Positions 24,758 to 34,795 are shown, numbered from the stretch's first letter. The stretch is 64,000 nt of DNA from CAWGXG01 sp963826505 (GCA_963826505.1 CAWGXG010000007.1:682001-746000), one strand, 5' to 3'. The notes: a model not told the origin generated them from the sequence alone. Numbers and translations: made by a program.

Positions 24758-25213
24758 ATGACCTTAAACCCGTTAACTGATGACCTGCGCCGACGCCTGG
24801 TCGCTGAGGCCACCGCCGCGCGTGAACTGGCCTATGTTCCCTATTCCCATTACCCGGTCGGAGCGGCGATTCTCACCGCGTCGGGGGCAATCTATACCGG
24901 CTGCAATATTGAAATCGCGTCCTTTGGGGCGACGTCGTGCGGCGAGCGCACCGCCACCTTCAAGGCCGTCAGCGAAGGGCAGCGCGCCTTTGAGGCCGTC
25001 GCCGTCGTGACGAGCAACGGCGCGTCGCCGTGTGGCATCTGCCGCCAGGTGCTGTTCGAGTTCGGCCCGGGGATGACCGTCATCCTAGCGGATGTCAGCG
25101 GCACGGTGACGTGGGAAGGCCCACTCGCCGATCTGCTGCCGCTCGGCTTCGGACCGCAAAAACTGGCCGAAGGCCAGTCAGCCGCCAAGTCGGAGGATCA
25201 CAGCGAGGACTGA
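24758..25213 (+). CDS. cdd: Cytidine deaminase
   Basis: This 151-residue pyrimidine-salvage enzyme deaminates cytidine or deoxycytidine to uridine. The zinc-site motifs are GCNIEIASFGATSCGERTA (with the catalytic Glu earlier in the NIE segment) and SPCGICRQVLFEF. I start at ATG 24758, giving MTLNPLTDDLRR; a longer frame upstream lacks support. Its stop overlaps the recO start as TGATG. The C-terminal 20 residues extend slightly beyond the usual enzyme. Confidence 0.92.
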   Translation: MTLNPLTDDLRRRLVAEATAARELAYVPYSHYPVGAAILTASGAIYTGCNIEIASFGATSCGERTATFKAVSEGQRAFEAVAVVTSNGASPCGICRQVLFEFGPGMTVILADVSGTVTWEGPLADLLPLGFGPQKLAEGQSAAKSEDHSED

Positions 25214-25980
25214 TGCCCGATCGCGAGCGCACCTTTCGCACCGACGCGGTGATCCTGCGCCGCCAGGACTTCGGCGAGGCCGACCGCTTGCTGACGTTGG
25301 TCACGCCCGAGCACGGCAAATTCCGCGCGATTGCCAAAGGGGCACGCAAGCTCAATGCGCGCAAAGCGGGGCATGTCGAGCTGTTCGCGCTGGTCGATAT
25401 GCTCATCGCGCGCGGTCGGGAACTGCACATCGTCTCCCAGGCCGAAACGAAAGAACCGTTTTTGCCGCTGCGCGAAGACCTCGTGCGCTCTGTCTACGCC
25501 AATCACCTGGTCGAACTGCTGGATCGCTTCACGGCTGAACAAGACACCAGCCGCTCCGAATTTGACCTGCTGGTGAGCGCGCTCGGTTGGCTGTGCGAAG
25601 AAGGCGATCCCCGGCTGGTCGCGCGCTGTTACGAGCTGCGCCTATTGGGGCTGGCCGGTTTCGCGCCAACGCTGCACACGTGCGCCGTGGGGCAAGAAGA
25701 CCTCATCCCCCAGGATCAGTTTTTCAGCCCGGCCGATGGCGGCGTAGTCTGCCCGGAGCACACTGCCGGCGGCGAGCGCATGCTGCCGCTCAGCCTGACG
25801 GCGCTCAAGACGCTGCGCTACATGCAAGCTCAGCCCTGGGACGCGGTGAAAATCCTCAATGTGAGCGGGTCGCTGCACCAGGAATTAGAACACGTGCTGC
25901 TGGCGTATATTGTGCTGCTGTTGGAGCGGCGATTGCAAAGTGTGGAGTTTCTGCGGCGGCTGCGCCGAGAATCGTTGTAA
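25213..25980 (+). CDS. recO: DNA repair protein RecO
   Basis: This 255-residue protein has an N-terminal OB fold starting RTDAVILRRQDFGEADRLLTLVTPEHGK and a KGARKLNARKAGHVELF loop. The C-terminal helical domain has a partial zinc motif (HTCA, VVCPEH). It helps RecR load RecA on SSB-coated DNA. The start overlaps the cdd stop, so the two are coupled. Confidence 0.93.
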   Translation: MPDRERTFRTDAVILRRQDFGEADRLLTLVTPEHGKFRAIAKGARKLNARKAGHVELFALVDMLIARGRELHIVSQAETKEPFLPLREDLVRSVYANHLVELLDRFTAEQDTSRSEFDLLVSALGWLCEEGDPRLVARCYELRLLGLAGFAPTLHTCAVGQEDLIPQDQFFSPADGGVVCPEHTAGGERMLPLSLTALKTLRYMQAQPWDAVKILNVSGSLHQELEHVLLAYIVLLLERRLQSVEFLRRLRRESL

Positions 25981-26006
25981 TCCGGACTACCCCAGGAGGG
26001 CCTGGT

Positions 26007-26552
26007 ATGCCGAGTATCGACACCGCGCGGCTGCGGCTGCGCCCCTTCACGCTGGAAGACCTCAACGCCTATCACACCGCCATCCGCAGCGATCCCGATG
26101 TCATGCGCTATTTGCCGGGCGGCCTGCCGCAGTCCAGAGATGTGACGGATCGCGTGCTGCGCTTCTTCATCGACTACTGGACGCAGCACAATTTCGGGGG
26201 ATGGGCGGTCGTTCACGCGGCGGACGGCAAATTGATCGGACAGGCGGGCTTGCAGCAGCTCTCCGACCGGCCCGAAGTCGAACTCTACTACGCGTTCGCC
26301 AAAGCCTACTGGCACCAGGGCTTCGCCAAAGAGGCCGCGCACGCGGTCCTGCGCTATGGCTTCGAGACAGCCGGCCTGGATCGTATCATCGCCGTGTTCG
26401 TGCCGGAAAATACCGCCTCAGAGCGCGTTATGATCTCCTGCGGGATGACCGCGCAGGGCTTGCTGCCGTGTTATGGGACGCAGCTCCCCAGCTATGCCAT
26501 CACGCGCGCGGAGTTCCGCCCCGGCACTGCCCCGTACACGCTCCATCGCTGA
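26007..26552 (+). CDS. GNAT acetyltransferase, RimJ/RimL type
   Basis: This 181-residue protein starts at ATG 26007 with AGGAGG 7 bases before it. It begins IDTARLRLRPFTLEDL, the usual RimJ/L-like start, and has the acetyl-CoA loop region YWHQGFAKEAAHAVLRYGF followed by VFVPENTASERVM. It probably N-acetylates a protein or small amine; the substrate cannot be told. It lies 26 bases after recO. Confidence 0.85.
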   Translation: MPSIDTARLRLRPFTLEDLNAYHTAIRSDPDVMRYLPGGLPQSRDVTDRVLRFFIDYWTQHNFGGWAVVHAADGKLIGQAGLQQLSDRPEVELYYAFAKAYWHQGFAKEAAHAVLRYGFETAGLDRIIAVFVPENTASERVMISCGMTAQGLLPCYGTQLPSYAITRAEFRPGTAPYTLHR

Positions 26553-26571
26553 TCCGGTTTGATACGGCCGA

Positions 26572-27726
26572 TCAGCCCAGCCATACCTGGAACGTGCTGT
26601 CCAATGCGGCAAACTCCACACCAAACGCCCGCTGCGAAGCCGCATCGAGATCGGGACTGTCCGCCAGCGCGCGCAGCCAATCATTCCGCGCGGTTTCGCC
26701 ATACGTCTCCGTCAGACAACGCATAAAGGCATAGCCCGCCGGGTAGACGTAACGCCACAGCGCCACCGGCGTCGTTTCGAAATCGGTGATGGCGCTCCAC
26801 TCCGGCAGTTGCCCCCGGTTGCGCGCCGCTATCACCGTACTAAGCTGACTTTGGGCGCGTCCCACCGGCCAGTACTGCGACGCTATCAACTCGCTGATAC
26901 CCTCCTCCACCCACCAGGGATACCCGCCGTGTGTCGTCCCGGCCATGTCGAATGTCAGGAAGTGCGTCATCTCATGGGCCAGAGTCGCATTGGTGGGCGG
27001 CTCGCCCTCCGTCACAGCCAGCTTGAGCGATTCGCCCGGTTCGTTCCAGCCCAGGATCGGCGGCAAACTCAGCCCGACCGCCGCACCCAGCGCGTCCTGT
27101 GAATCATACAGTTTGATCTGCATTACGTTGAGCGTGGTGTAGTCCAGGTGATCGGTCACGTAGTCGTAAATGCCCGGCAGCACGTCGATCACCTGCTGGG
27201 CGACCGGTTCCAGGCCGGGCAGCGCATACACCCGGAAGTGTTCCGTTTCGAGCGTGATCCACAGCTCGCCCGCGTAGCGCCAACCATCCGCCGTGCGTAC
27301 GAAACGCACCGGCAGCACGGCTTCGCGATAGCTGGTATTGGGCAGCAGCGCCCATAAGATATCAAGCTGAGCGGTGGCCGTGTCGCCCTCAACTGCGATC
27401 GCGCTCACGTGTAGCGAGAAGCGGTCCAGCGGCCCGGCGTCCACCATATCCCCGGCCCAATAGCGCTGCTCGCTGGCAAACACCGGGTCGGACAGGTCCA
27501 CCCACGCGAGATAGGCCGCGCTGTCCTGCGTCGCGACCGCGTGCGCCATCCCCGCCACCACGGCCGCGATCGCGTCGCTGTCTGCGCTGGAATCGGTCTG
27601 GGCGAACGCCGCCTCTTGGTACATCGCCCACCATAACAGAGTGATCAGCACCACCGTCACGATCAGCCAGATGACGATAAAACTCCGCGCTTGCTTCCTC
27701 ATTGCCTTTTGCCATTTCTCCACCAT
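26572..27726 (-). CDS. Membrane-anchored peptidase MA-like zinc metalloprotease
   Basis: This 384-residue protein has an N-terminal membrane helix at about residues 15-37 (FIVIWLIVTVVLITLLWWAM). An NTF2-like region follows, then a gluzincin domain with the zinc motif HEMTHFLTF and the downstream WWVEEGISE glutamate. It matches the peptidase MA-like superfamily and should face the outside. The substrate is unknown. It is divergent from the M23/LysM gene. Confidence 0.82.
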   Translation of the reverse strand: MVEKWQKAMRKQARSFIVIWLIVTVVLITLLWWAMYQEAAFAQTDSSADSDAIAAVVAGMAHAVATQDSAAYLAWVDLSDPVFASEQRYWAGDMVDAGPLDRFSLHVSAIAVEGDTATAQLDILWALLPNTSYREAVLPVRFVRTADGWRYAGELWITLETEHFRVYALPGLEPVAQQVIDVLPGIYDYVTDHLDYTTLNVMQIKLYDSQDALGAAVGLSLPPILGWNEPGESLKLAVTEGEPPTNATLAHEMTHFLTFDMAGTTHGGYPWWVEEGISELIASQYWPVGRAQSQLSTVIAARNRGQLPEWSAITDFETTPVALWRYVYPAGYAFMRCLTETYGETARNDWLRALADSPDLDAASQRAFGVEFAALDSTFQVWLG

Positions 27727-27881
27727 TGCACACTATACATAACTACGTAAAACACCCGCCGATGCGCTCACTTTTTGGGAAAATCAACTTTTGACCCCGA
27801 TTGCGCGTTTGCATGGCGTGCGGTACGATCCCGGCCCGTAGGGGGGTGTCATGTGATCGCGTGGATGTGGAGCCTTATTGT

Positions 27882-29328
27882 ATGATCGACCAACCAGAAA
27901 CCACCCCAGAAGAATCCGACCGCTATACGTTCGTGTCACTCGACGACCGGCTGCGCGCCGACGAACCACCTATCAAGGCGGACGATACCCCGCCCAGCCG
28001 GTCGACCCGGCTGGACATCCGGTTGAGCGCCGAAGAGCCGCCCGTCCGTGTCGACGACACTTCGCCCTCGCGCCGCGCACCGAACTTTCTCAGCGACGAA
28101 TGGCCGCCCAAACCGGTCCAGCCCTCCCACGCGCGGCGCAACATCGCCGCCGTGCTGATCGTGATCGGCGCGCTGGGCATGCTGGGGGTAGCCGGAATCA
28201 TCTGGGCCAACAGCCGCGACGACTCGCCACCGCCCATTGATTACACGGTGCCGATCGCGCAAGCCGTGCCAAGCGTTGCGCCAGCACCTACCCTCTCTGC
28301 TGCTACCGCGACCACCCTGCCACCCACCGAATCCGTCGGCGACCCTGGCGATCGCGCCGCAGCCCGAAGCGGGGCAAGCCGTCGCGCAAGGTTTCCCCAC
28401 CGCCGCCGCTGAGGAAATCGCCGCGGCCCTGTTGACGCCCGCCCCCGGCAATCCTCCGGTCGGCGTGGTGCAGCGCAGCAGCGCGCCGTTCACGCTGCTG
28501 AAGGGGACAGGCCGCACGCGCGTCGAGCAGTACACCGTCGCGGATGGGGATACGCTGGAAAGCATCGCGGCTCACTTCAACCTGGAAGACTATTACACGC
28601 TGATCTGGTCGAACAAGAGCAGCAAATACAGCCCGCTGCGACCCGGCGTACAGTTGAATATCCTGCCCGTGGACGGCGTCTATTATGAAGTCACGGAGCC
28701 GATCACGATCGCGGCCCTGGGCGAGAAATACGGGGTAGACCCCTACGTCATCATCGATTCGGAATATAACGACCTGTTTGGCTCGATCCCGGATACCGTG
28801 CTCCCGGAAGGCATGTGGATCGTCGTGCCTGGCGGCGAAGCCGAGCGCGCCTTGTTCCTGCAAGGGCCGATCAGCAGCGGGACCGGCAGTACTGGCACGG
28901 CAGACACGGTCAGCGGGTTGTATACGCTGTGGGGATGCACCGCCGACGTACACGGCGGCAGCCCGCCCTATACGCGTCCGTTGGGCAATTACACCTGGAT
29001 GCGCGGCTTCACGCCCGGCGGTCACACCGGCGTCGACCTGGCGGCCAGCATCGGCGATCCGATCTACGCGGCGGGTGACGGTACGGTGGTGTATTCCGGC
29101 TGGAGCGATGGCGGGTACGGCAACGTCGTCGTGATCGCGCACGGCTCGACCTTCAGCCTGTACGGGCACATGTCCCGCACCGGCGTGCGCTGCGGCCAGC
29201 AGGTCAGCGCGGGCCAGGTGATCGGCGCGGTGGGCAGCACGGGTAACAGCACCGGGCCGCATGTGCACTTCGAAGTGCGCGATGCGAATTTCAACGCCAT
29301 GAATCCGCAGAACTGGATCGGATTCTAA
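27882..29328 (+). CDS. Membrane-anchored M23 peptidase with LysM-like domain (one frameshift)
   Basis: A charged cytoplasmic N terminus of about 85 residues is followed by a helix, NIAAVLIVIGALGMLGVAGIIW. A LysM-like segment (QYTVADGDTLESIAAHFN) comes next, then the M23 domain with HTGVDLAAS and HVHFEV zinc residues and YGHMS. The frame shifts near 28340; removing one G restores TESVATLAIAPQPEAG and gives 481 residues. It probably cuts peptidoglycan cross-links. Confidence 0.85.
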
Positions 29329-29350
29329 CCCGGAGAGCAGAGGAACAGCG

Positions 29351-30343
29351 ATGGCGTCCGAGCACCACCACTGGCCGGTCATCGGCCACGATTGGGCCGT
29401 TGAGCACCTCGATCGCGCCATCCAGCACGCGCGCATCCGGCACGCCTACCTGTTCACGGGGCCGGAGGGCATCGGCAAAATGACGCTGGCGCGCGCCTTC
29501 GCTGCTGCGCTGATCTGCACGGGCGAAACGCCGCCCTGCGGCGAGTGCCGCGCCTGCAAGCTCACCTTCAAAGACGCGCACCCGGATGTGAGGATCGTGT
29601 CCGCTGAGACAGAAGGCGGCGCGCTCAAGATCGACCAGATACGCGATCTTCAAAGCGTGCTCGCCCTGCGTCCCTATGAAGCGCGCCGCCGCGTAGCGAT
29701 CCTGGATCGCTTCGACGACGCGCGCCCGGTCACGCAGGATGCGCTGCTCAAAACACTGGAGGAACCCTCGCCGGACGCGGTCTTGATTCTCACCGCCAGC
29801 ACGCCCGATCGGCTGCTGCCGACCATCCTGTCCCGCTGCCAGCCCATGCGACTGCGTCCGCTGCCCGTCAAGACGGTGCGTGAAGCCCTGGAATGGCAGT
29901 GGAACGCGCGCCAGGACCTCGCCCGGACCCTGGCGCAGCTTTCCGGCGGGCGCATCGGCTGGGCCATCAACGCGCTGGACGATCCGGGTATGCTCGAACT
30001 GCGCGACAAGGCGCTGGAAATGTTGGGACAGGCGCTGCACGGCACGCGCCGCCAGCGGTTCGCCCTGGTGGAGCAGATCCCGCAGGATAAAGGGGCGCTG
30101 CTGCCCTGGCTGGAAATCTGGTTGGGGTATTGGCGGGATGTGGTGATCATGGCCGCCGGGAGTCGCGCGCCGATCACCAACTACGATCACCGCGATCCGA
30201 TCTCGTTCCTGGCGCAGACGACGCCCACCGACGCGCTGCAACGCGCGCTGGCCGCCACACGACACACCATCGACATTCTGGGAAAAAACGCCAACACGCG
30301 ATTGGCGCTCGAAGTCATGCTGCTGGATTACCCCATGGCGTAA
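29351..30343 (+). CDS. holB: DNA polymerase III delta' subunit
   Basis: This 330-residue clamp-loader subunit has the AAA+ Walker A variant TGPEGIGKMTLARAF, a four-cysteine zinc motif around CGECRACK, and LLKTLEEPSPDAVLILTAS followed by ILSRCQ, the classic sensor-1 region. It helps load the beta clamp. GAGGAA precedes the start. It is about 2 kb from dnaA and oriC. It ends 15 bases from the convergent histidine kinase. Confidence 0.92.
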   Translation: MASEHHHWPVIGHDWAVEHLDRAIQHARIRHAYLFTGPEGIGKMTLARAFAAALICTGETPPCGECRACKLTFKDAHPDVRIVSAETEGGALKIDQIRDLQSVLALRPYEARRRVAILDRFDDARPVTQDALLKTLEEPSPDAVLILTASTPDRLLPTILSRCQPMRLRPLPVKTVREALEWQWNARQDLARTLAQLSGGRIGWAINALDDPGMLELRDKALEMLGQALHGTRRQRFALVEQIPQDKGALLPWLEIWLGYWRDVVIMAAGSRAPITNYDHRDPISFLAQTTPTDALQRALAATRHTIDILGKNANTRLALEVMLLDYPMA

Positions 30344-30358
30344 CCGAGGCGACCTCGC

Positions 30359-31619
30359 TCAGGAGATCAGCGGCAGGTTGATGATAAACGTGCTGCCGCG
30401 TCCCGTCCCTTCGCTTTCGGCCCACAGGTGTCCCCCATGCGCCGCGACCAGCGCGCGCGCGATCGAGAGTCCGATGCCCATGCCGCCATGCCGCCGCGTC
30501 ATGTGATCTTCCACCTGGTAGAACTCTTCGAAGATGTGCTCGAGTTGGTCAGGCGGAATCCCGACGCCGGTATCCTTCACGCGAATCCAGATCGCTCCGG
30601 GCTGGCGCTCATACGTCAGGCTGATCTGCCCGCCGCTGGGCGTGAACTTGATCGCGTTCATCAACAGGTTGGTGAGCGCCATGCCGAATTTGATGCGGTC
30701 CACGACCACCACAAGGCTGATTTCCGGCGCTTGTACGGTGAAGGTGTGCCCTTTTGCGTCGGCCAGCCCTTGCACGTCATTCTGCGCCGCCTGGAAGACG
30801 GCGGCCAGCGGCAGGTGCTCGCGCTTAATCTCCGCTTCGCCCAGCTTGAGGTAGCGCAGGTTGGTCATATCTTCGATTAGATTGCGCATGCGCAGCGCGC
30901 TGTTGAGCACGGCGCTGGCGTGCGCGCTGACTTCGCCCTGGGCGTCATCTTTGAGAAACGTCGCATAGCCCAGGATGACACTCAATGGCGTGCGCAGCTC
31001 GTGCGAGGCGATCGCGATGAAGTCGTTTTTGAGCTTGTCGAGCTGGTCAAGCTCGTCAAAGGCGCGCTGTAGCTGCTCGACCATCTGGGCATTTTTGATG
31101 GCAATCGACGCCTGAGAAGCCAGGATCAACATGTTGCGCCGGTCCTCATCCTGCCAGCGTCCCGCTTTTTTGTTGACAGCTTCCAACACGCCCAGGGGTT
31201 GGTCTTTGTAGCGCATGGGCACGCCCAGCAGCGAGCGCGTGTCGAAGCCTACCTGATCATCGGTGTTGCGGAAGTGGCGCGGATCTTTGCTCACATCATC
31301 CAACACGATCGCGCGGTTTTCGCGCAGGATTGCCCCCGCCAGGCTGCCTTCCAGAGGGACAGGGATCGGCAGCAGATCTTTAGCTACGGCGCTGTGGGTT
31401 GCGATGGCCATAAAATGCAGTTGCGACGTTTTTTCGTCGTAAAGCAGTACAGACGCCGATTTTGACTCTGGTGATCTCGGCTACGGCATCCATGATGACA
31501 GACAACAGCAGGCGCAGTTCTAGCGTTGAGTTGATAGCGAGGCTGACTTCGACTATCCGGTTCAACCGTTGGAGTTCCTGACGATAGTCTGCAATGCTGT
31601 CCTGTGGGTTGGCTGACAT
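30359..31619 (-). CDS. GAF-domain sensor histidine kinase (one frameshift)
   Basis: The repaired protein of 419 residues has no membrane helix. A short coiled N terminus leads to a GAF domain (ASVLLYDEKTSQLHFMAIA through SLLGVPMRYKDQPLGVLEAVN). It is followed by a dimerisation helix with the phospho-His in ASHELRTPLSVILGYA, and a HATPase with NLLMNAIKFTPSGG, DTGVGIPPDQ and GGMGIGLSIA. The frame breaks near 31465; removing one A from AAAA joins TRVKSASVLLYDEK. It borders oriC. Its partner regulator is not evident. Confidence 0.85.
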
Positions 31620-31639
31620 AGTCTCACCCCCATGAAGCC

Positions 31640-32408
31640 CTAAGCCGTCTGACCCATCACCTGATCGTGATCCTACACGATAGCGGTGGGCACGGCAATT
31701 CAGGGCAAGGTGGACCGGCTCTGTTGATAGATAATTCCCTCTCTAGATGACTAAATAAAAATAGTAATAGTCGTAGAGGCTGTGCCTATGTGCATAACCT
31801 GGCTTTCTCATCTGATCAGGTGGATCGAATCCGGTGCTGAATCCCATATCTGGTTGGTGATGGGTGGAATCAGTCTGCATATTTCCCGCAAGAATCCCAC
31901 GTGCGGGAAACGATCTATACACACCCCGTGTGCACAACTCCCCACACTTGTCGACTCCATGCACACCCCCTGTGTTTGTAGAAATCGGCCCCCACAACTG
32001 CCTTCCGCATGTGGGCGGCGGTGGTCTGGGCACCCCCACATCTGGATCGGATCATTATCGGGCGACCGCTGGACTCACAGGCTGTGGACAGCCCGCGGGC
32101 GTTATCCACAGCGAATCTTTGCCCCGGCTAAACAGGGAAAATTGCCCGCCTAAGAGTCCTCTCCGCCGACTCCTCGTGATCCGCATGGGTAGGCCTTCGC
32201 ATGGACCGCGTACCGCCACATATGCGGTGTGGGATAACGTGTGTGGCCCCATGTTAAAACCCGCGCGGACCACACGCCTGTGGATAACCGGCATACAGTT
32301 ATGCACACCGGGTTATGCGGTGAAGTCTGGGCCGCCGGAGAACAAAAAAACAGCGCACTCTGTGGATAACCAGGGCGCGCCGGGTAGGTGCTGTGGGAAA
32401 CGTGGGTA
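31640..32408. other. oriC: Probable chromosomal replication origin (oriC)
   Basis: The gap of nearly 800 bases after the dnaA stop contains five exact TTATNCACA DnaA boxes: 31789-31797 (reverse), 32102-32110, 32279-32287 (reverse), 32299-32307 and 32361-32369 (reverse). One near-match, CTATACACA, lies at 31915-31923. An AT-rich stretch at 31725-31775 is a likely unwinding element. A perfect inverted repeat TTTCCCGCA/TGCGGGAAA spans 31882-31910, and ATGTGGG/CCCACAT spans 32009-32041. No gene is supported inside. Confidence 0.88.
31670..31698 (-). promoter_or_regulatory. Weak promoter candidate for the GAF histidine kinase
   Basis: On the minus strand TTGCCG (31693-31698) and TAGGAT (31670-31675) are spaced by 17 bases, four matches each to consensus, about 50 bases before the start codon. 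Confidence 0.3.
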
Positions 32409-34157
32409 TCAGTTGTTGGGATACATCTGAATCTTGCGCCGCAGATCGCTGAGATCGTGCTGGAGCGTTTGATCGGAGCCGAGCGTTTCAGCGATCTTCT
32501 GGTACCCGTGTAGGACAGTGGTGTGATTGCGTCCCCCCATCGCCGCGCCGATCTGCGGGAAGGAGGCTTCGGTGAGTTCGCGCGCCAGATACATGGCGAT
32601 CTGCCGGGCGCGGACGACGTCTTTGGTGCGGCGCTTGCTCATCAGTTCATCGAGTGAAAGCTGGTGATAGGTGGCCGTCGCCTCGAGTACGTCGTTGAGA
32701 TCGACCGCATGGCGGTGCGGCTGGGGCGTGCTGCGGTTGACCACCTGCTCGGCCAGGGCGACCGTCAGCGGCTGGCCGGTGAGCGTGGCCCGCGCCAGGA
32801 TTTGGGTGAGCAGCCCTTCCAGCTCGCGCACGTTTTGGGTGGCGTGGTGCGCCAGGATGCTGGCCACATCTTCGGGGAGGGCCGCCCCGCGCGCCGTCGA
32901 TTTGATGCGCAGAATAGCGAGCCGGGTTTCGACTTCGGGCGTCTGGATGTCGGCCAGCAACCCGCCGTCGAAGCGCGAGCGCAGCCGGTCATCGAGCCTG
33001 GTCATCTGGTTGGGCGACTGGTTACCCGCGACGACGATCTGACCACCGTGGCCCACAATCGCGTTGAAGGTGTGATAAAACTCTTCTTCGGTGCTCGTTT
33101 TGCCCGCGATGAACTGGATATCGTCCACCAACAGCACATCGGCGGTGCGATAGCGCGCGCGCAGCTCTTCGGTGGTGTGGCTGCGTATCGCCGCGACGGT
33201 ATCATTGGTGAACATCTCCGCCGTGACGTAGAGCACGTGCCGTCCTGCCGCCTGGCTGGCCTGCCCGATAGCATGCAGCAGGTGTGTTTTGCCCAGGCCA
33301 ACGCCGCCGTGCAAGAACAGCGGGTTGTACTTTTTGCCGGGCGCTTCCGCGACGGCTTTGGCCGCGGCGTGGGCGAACTGGTTGCTCGGCCCGCTGACAA
33401 ATGTCTCGAAGGTGTAGTTGAGATTGAATGGCACTACGGTAGTTGGTTCGGTGGGCGGCGTGCTGTGTACATCGCTGACGCGCGGATCCCATTCTGAATA
33501 ATCCGTGCGAGGCGCGGCCTGCGGCTGAGCGTTCGCCTCCGCTTGAGGCTGGGCTGTGACGGAAGAGGCTTCGGCTGCAACGGCAGGCTTGACCGGCGTT
33601 TGATCCGAAGTGCTAGGCGCGGGTTCGGGCACGGCGGGTGTAGTCGCAGGGCCGCCGCCCGACGCATGCGCGGGTTCAACCGCAGGCTGGGCGGCTGGGA
33701 TGTCCGCGCTGGGATCGGACGGTGCTACGGTTTGATCGGCGGCCTGATCGATCGGAGCGATCGGCGCAGGCGTGGCTGGTTTTACTGGATGGCTGGGCGG
33801 CGTTGCCTCTGCCTGGACCGGTGCGGCGTCAGCCTCGGCGGGCGTGCTTTCCGGCTGAGCTTGTGCAGCGAAGATCGGCCCGGCCGTTGGCGTATTATTG
33901 AGCTTGACCGGCGGAGTAACTACAAAATTGAGTTTGACCGAACGATCGGCGATAGCGCCTAAAGTCTGTGCGATTTGCGGTTGTAAATGTTTTTCTAACC
34001 AATCTTTGGCGTAGGCGTGCCGCACGCGGACAACGAACTCTCCGTCTTCGTGGGCCACCAGTTCGGCTCCTTTGAGCCAGGTGTCAAATGTGGCCCGGTT
34101 GAGTTGGAGCTGCATCTGGCCGAGGGTTGCTTGCCATGCCTCTTTGGGAGTCAGCAT
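32409..34157 (-). CDS. dnaA: Chromosomal replication initiator DnaA
   Basis: I start at ATG 34157 (MLTPKEAWQATLGQMQ), giving 582 residues. Domain I spans residues 1-90. Domain II is unusually long, about 150 residues of Pro/Ala/Glu-rich sequence. The AAA+ domain has FLHGGVGLGKTHLLHAIG and VLLVDDIQFIAGK. Domain IV has the DNA-binding signature IGAAMGGRNHTTVLHGYQKI. It binds the boxes just downstream of its own gene. Confidence 0.96.
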   Translation of the reverse strand: MLTPKEAWQATLGQMQLQLNRATFDTWLKGAELVAHEDGEFVVRVRHAYAKDWLEKHLQPQIAQTLGAIADRSVKLNFVVTPPVKLNNTPTAGPIFAAQAQPESTPAEADAAPVQAEATPPSHPVKPATPAPIAPIDQAADQTVAPSDPSADIPAAQPAVEPAHASGGGPATTPAVPEPAPSTSDQTPVKPAVAAEASSVTAQPQAEANAQPQAAPRTDYSEWDPRVSDVHSTPPTEPTTVVPFNLNYTFETFVSGPSNQFAHAAAKAVAEAPGKKYNPLFLHGGVGLGKTHLLHAIGQASQAAGRHVLYVTAEMFTNDTVAAIRSHTTEELRARYRTADVLLVDDIQFIAGKTSTEEEFYHTFNAIVGHGGQIVVAGNQSPNQMTRLDDRLRSRFDGGLLADIQTPEVETRLAILRIKSTARGAALPEDVASILAHHATQNVRELEGLLTQILARATLTGQPLTVALAEQVVNRSTPQPHRHAVDLNDVLEATATYHQLSLDELMSKRRTKDVVRARQIAMYLARELTEASFPQIGAAMGGRNHTTVLHGYQKIAETLGSDQTLQHDLSDLRRKIQMYPNN

Positions 34158-34724
34158 CAGACTTCGCCTCAACAGTCGCTAAAGACAATAAACTCATAGG
34201 GCAGGGTGCACACGGGCAGAAACGTCACCCTGCAAGGGTTTAAACCGTATCGTATTATGTAGGATTACCGATATTGAATTCGCGGATGTGATGGAGTGTG
34301 CTCGTGTGTGAGTACTGCCACCCCTAACTGATTGCAAAATCATTTTAACAAACTATGCGCTGACTCTCAATCAGATTCAAGCCTTGAACCTTAAAGAATT
34401 CGATTCTTTAAGATTTGGCTGAGTTGAGTCCGAGTTTGTAAACGCGATCACCGCCCCAAACTGAGTCAGTTGTTGACTCTTATCGCGTGTAATCGCTATA
34501 TCTGGCGTCTCAGGTCGCGGAATCGTCCAAATCTACCGTTTTTTGGTATATGTGGGATAAATCGCAGGTTTCCAACCTTAAAATTTCCAAGAATCCTGGA
34601 AACTTTAAGATTTGCGAGTTCATTCGCAATCTGTGAATTTGGAAGCCGATCAGCGTCCGATTCCGAAAATGTGTTCTATCATTCATCCCATGACTCGCTT
34701 CTAGGCCAACCTAGAACCCTTTAA
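34158..34724. promoter_or_regulatory. AT-rich dnaA upstream region with inverted repeats and GANTC cluster
   Basis: Close to dnaA, GCAGGGTG (34201-34208) and CACCCTGC (34226-34233) form a leader hairpin. Further up are CTTAAAGAAT-TCG-ATTCTTTAAG (34390-34412) and CTTAAAATTTCCA-N7-TGGAAACTTTAAG (34577-34609, one mismatch). Ten GANTC sites lie between 34362 and 34696. No clear promoter or gene could be assigned. Confidence 0.55.
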
Positions 34725-34751
34725 AACAAACGCCCATCACGAAGATGGGCG
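34725..34751 (-). terminator. Terminator of the unknown gene at 34796-35419
   Basis: Read on the minus strand, CGCCCATC and GATGGGCG (34731-34738 and 34744-34751) form an 8-bp stem with a 5-base loop, followed by TTTGTTTT. Confidence 0.7.
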
Positions 34752-34795
34752 CATCAAAATCGGTGTGGTTGGCCAGTCAGACTCCCACCAAAACT

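Noticed and set aside
34470..34724. Plus-strand 84-codon frame upstream of dnaA
   Set aside because: There is no ribosome binding site or family motif, and it lies in AT-rich DNA full of palindromes and a terminator.
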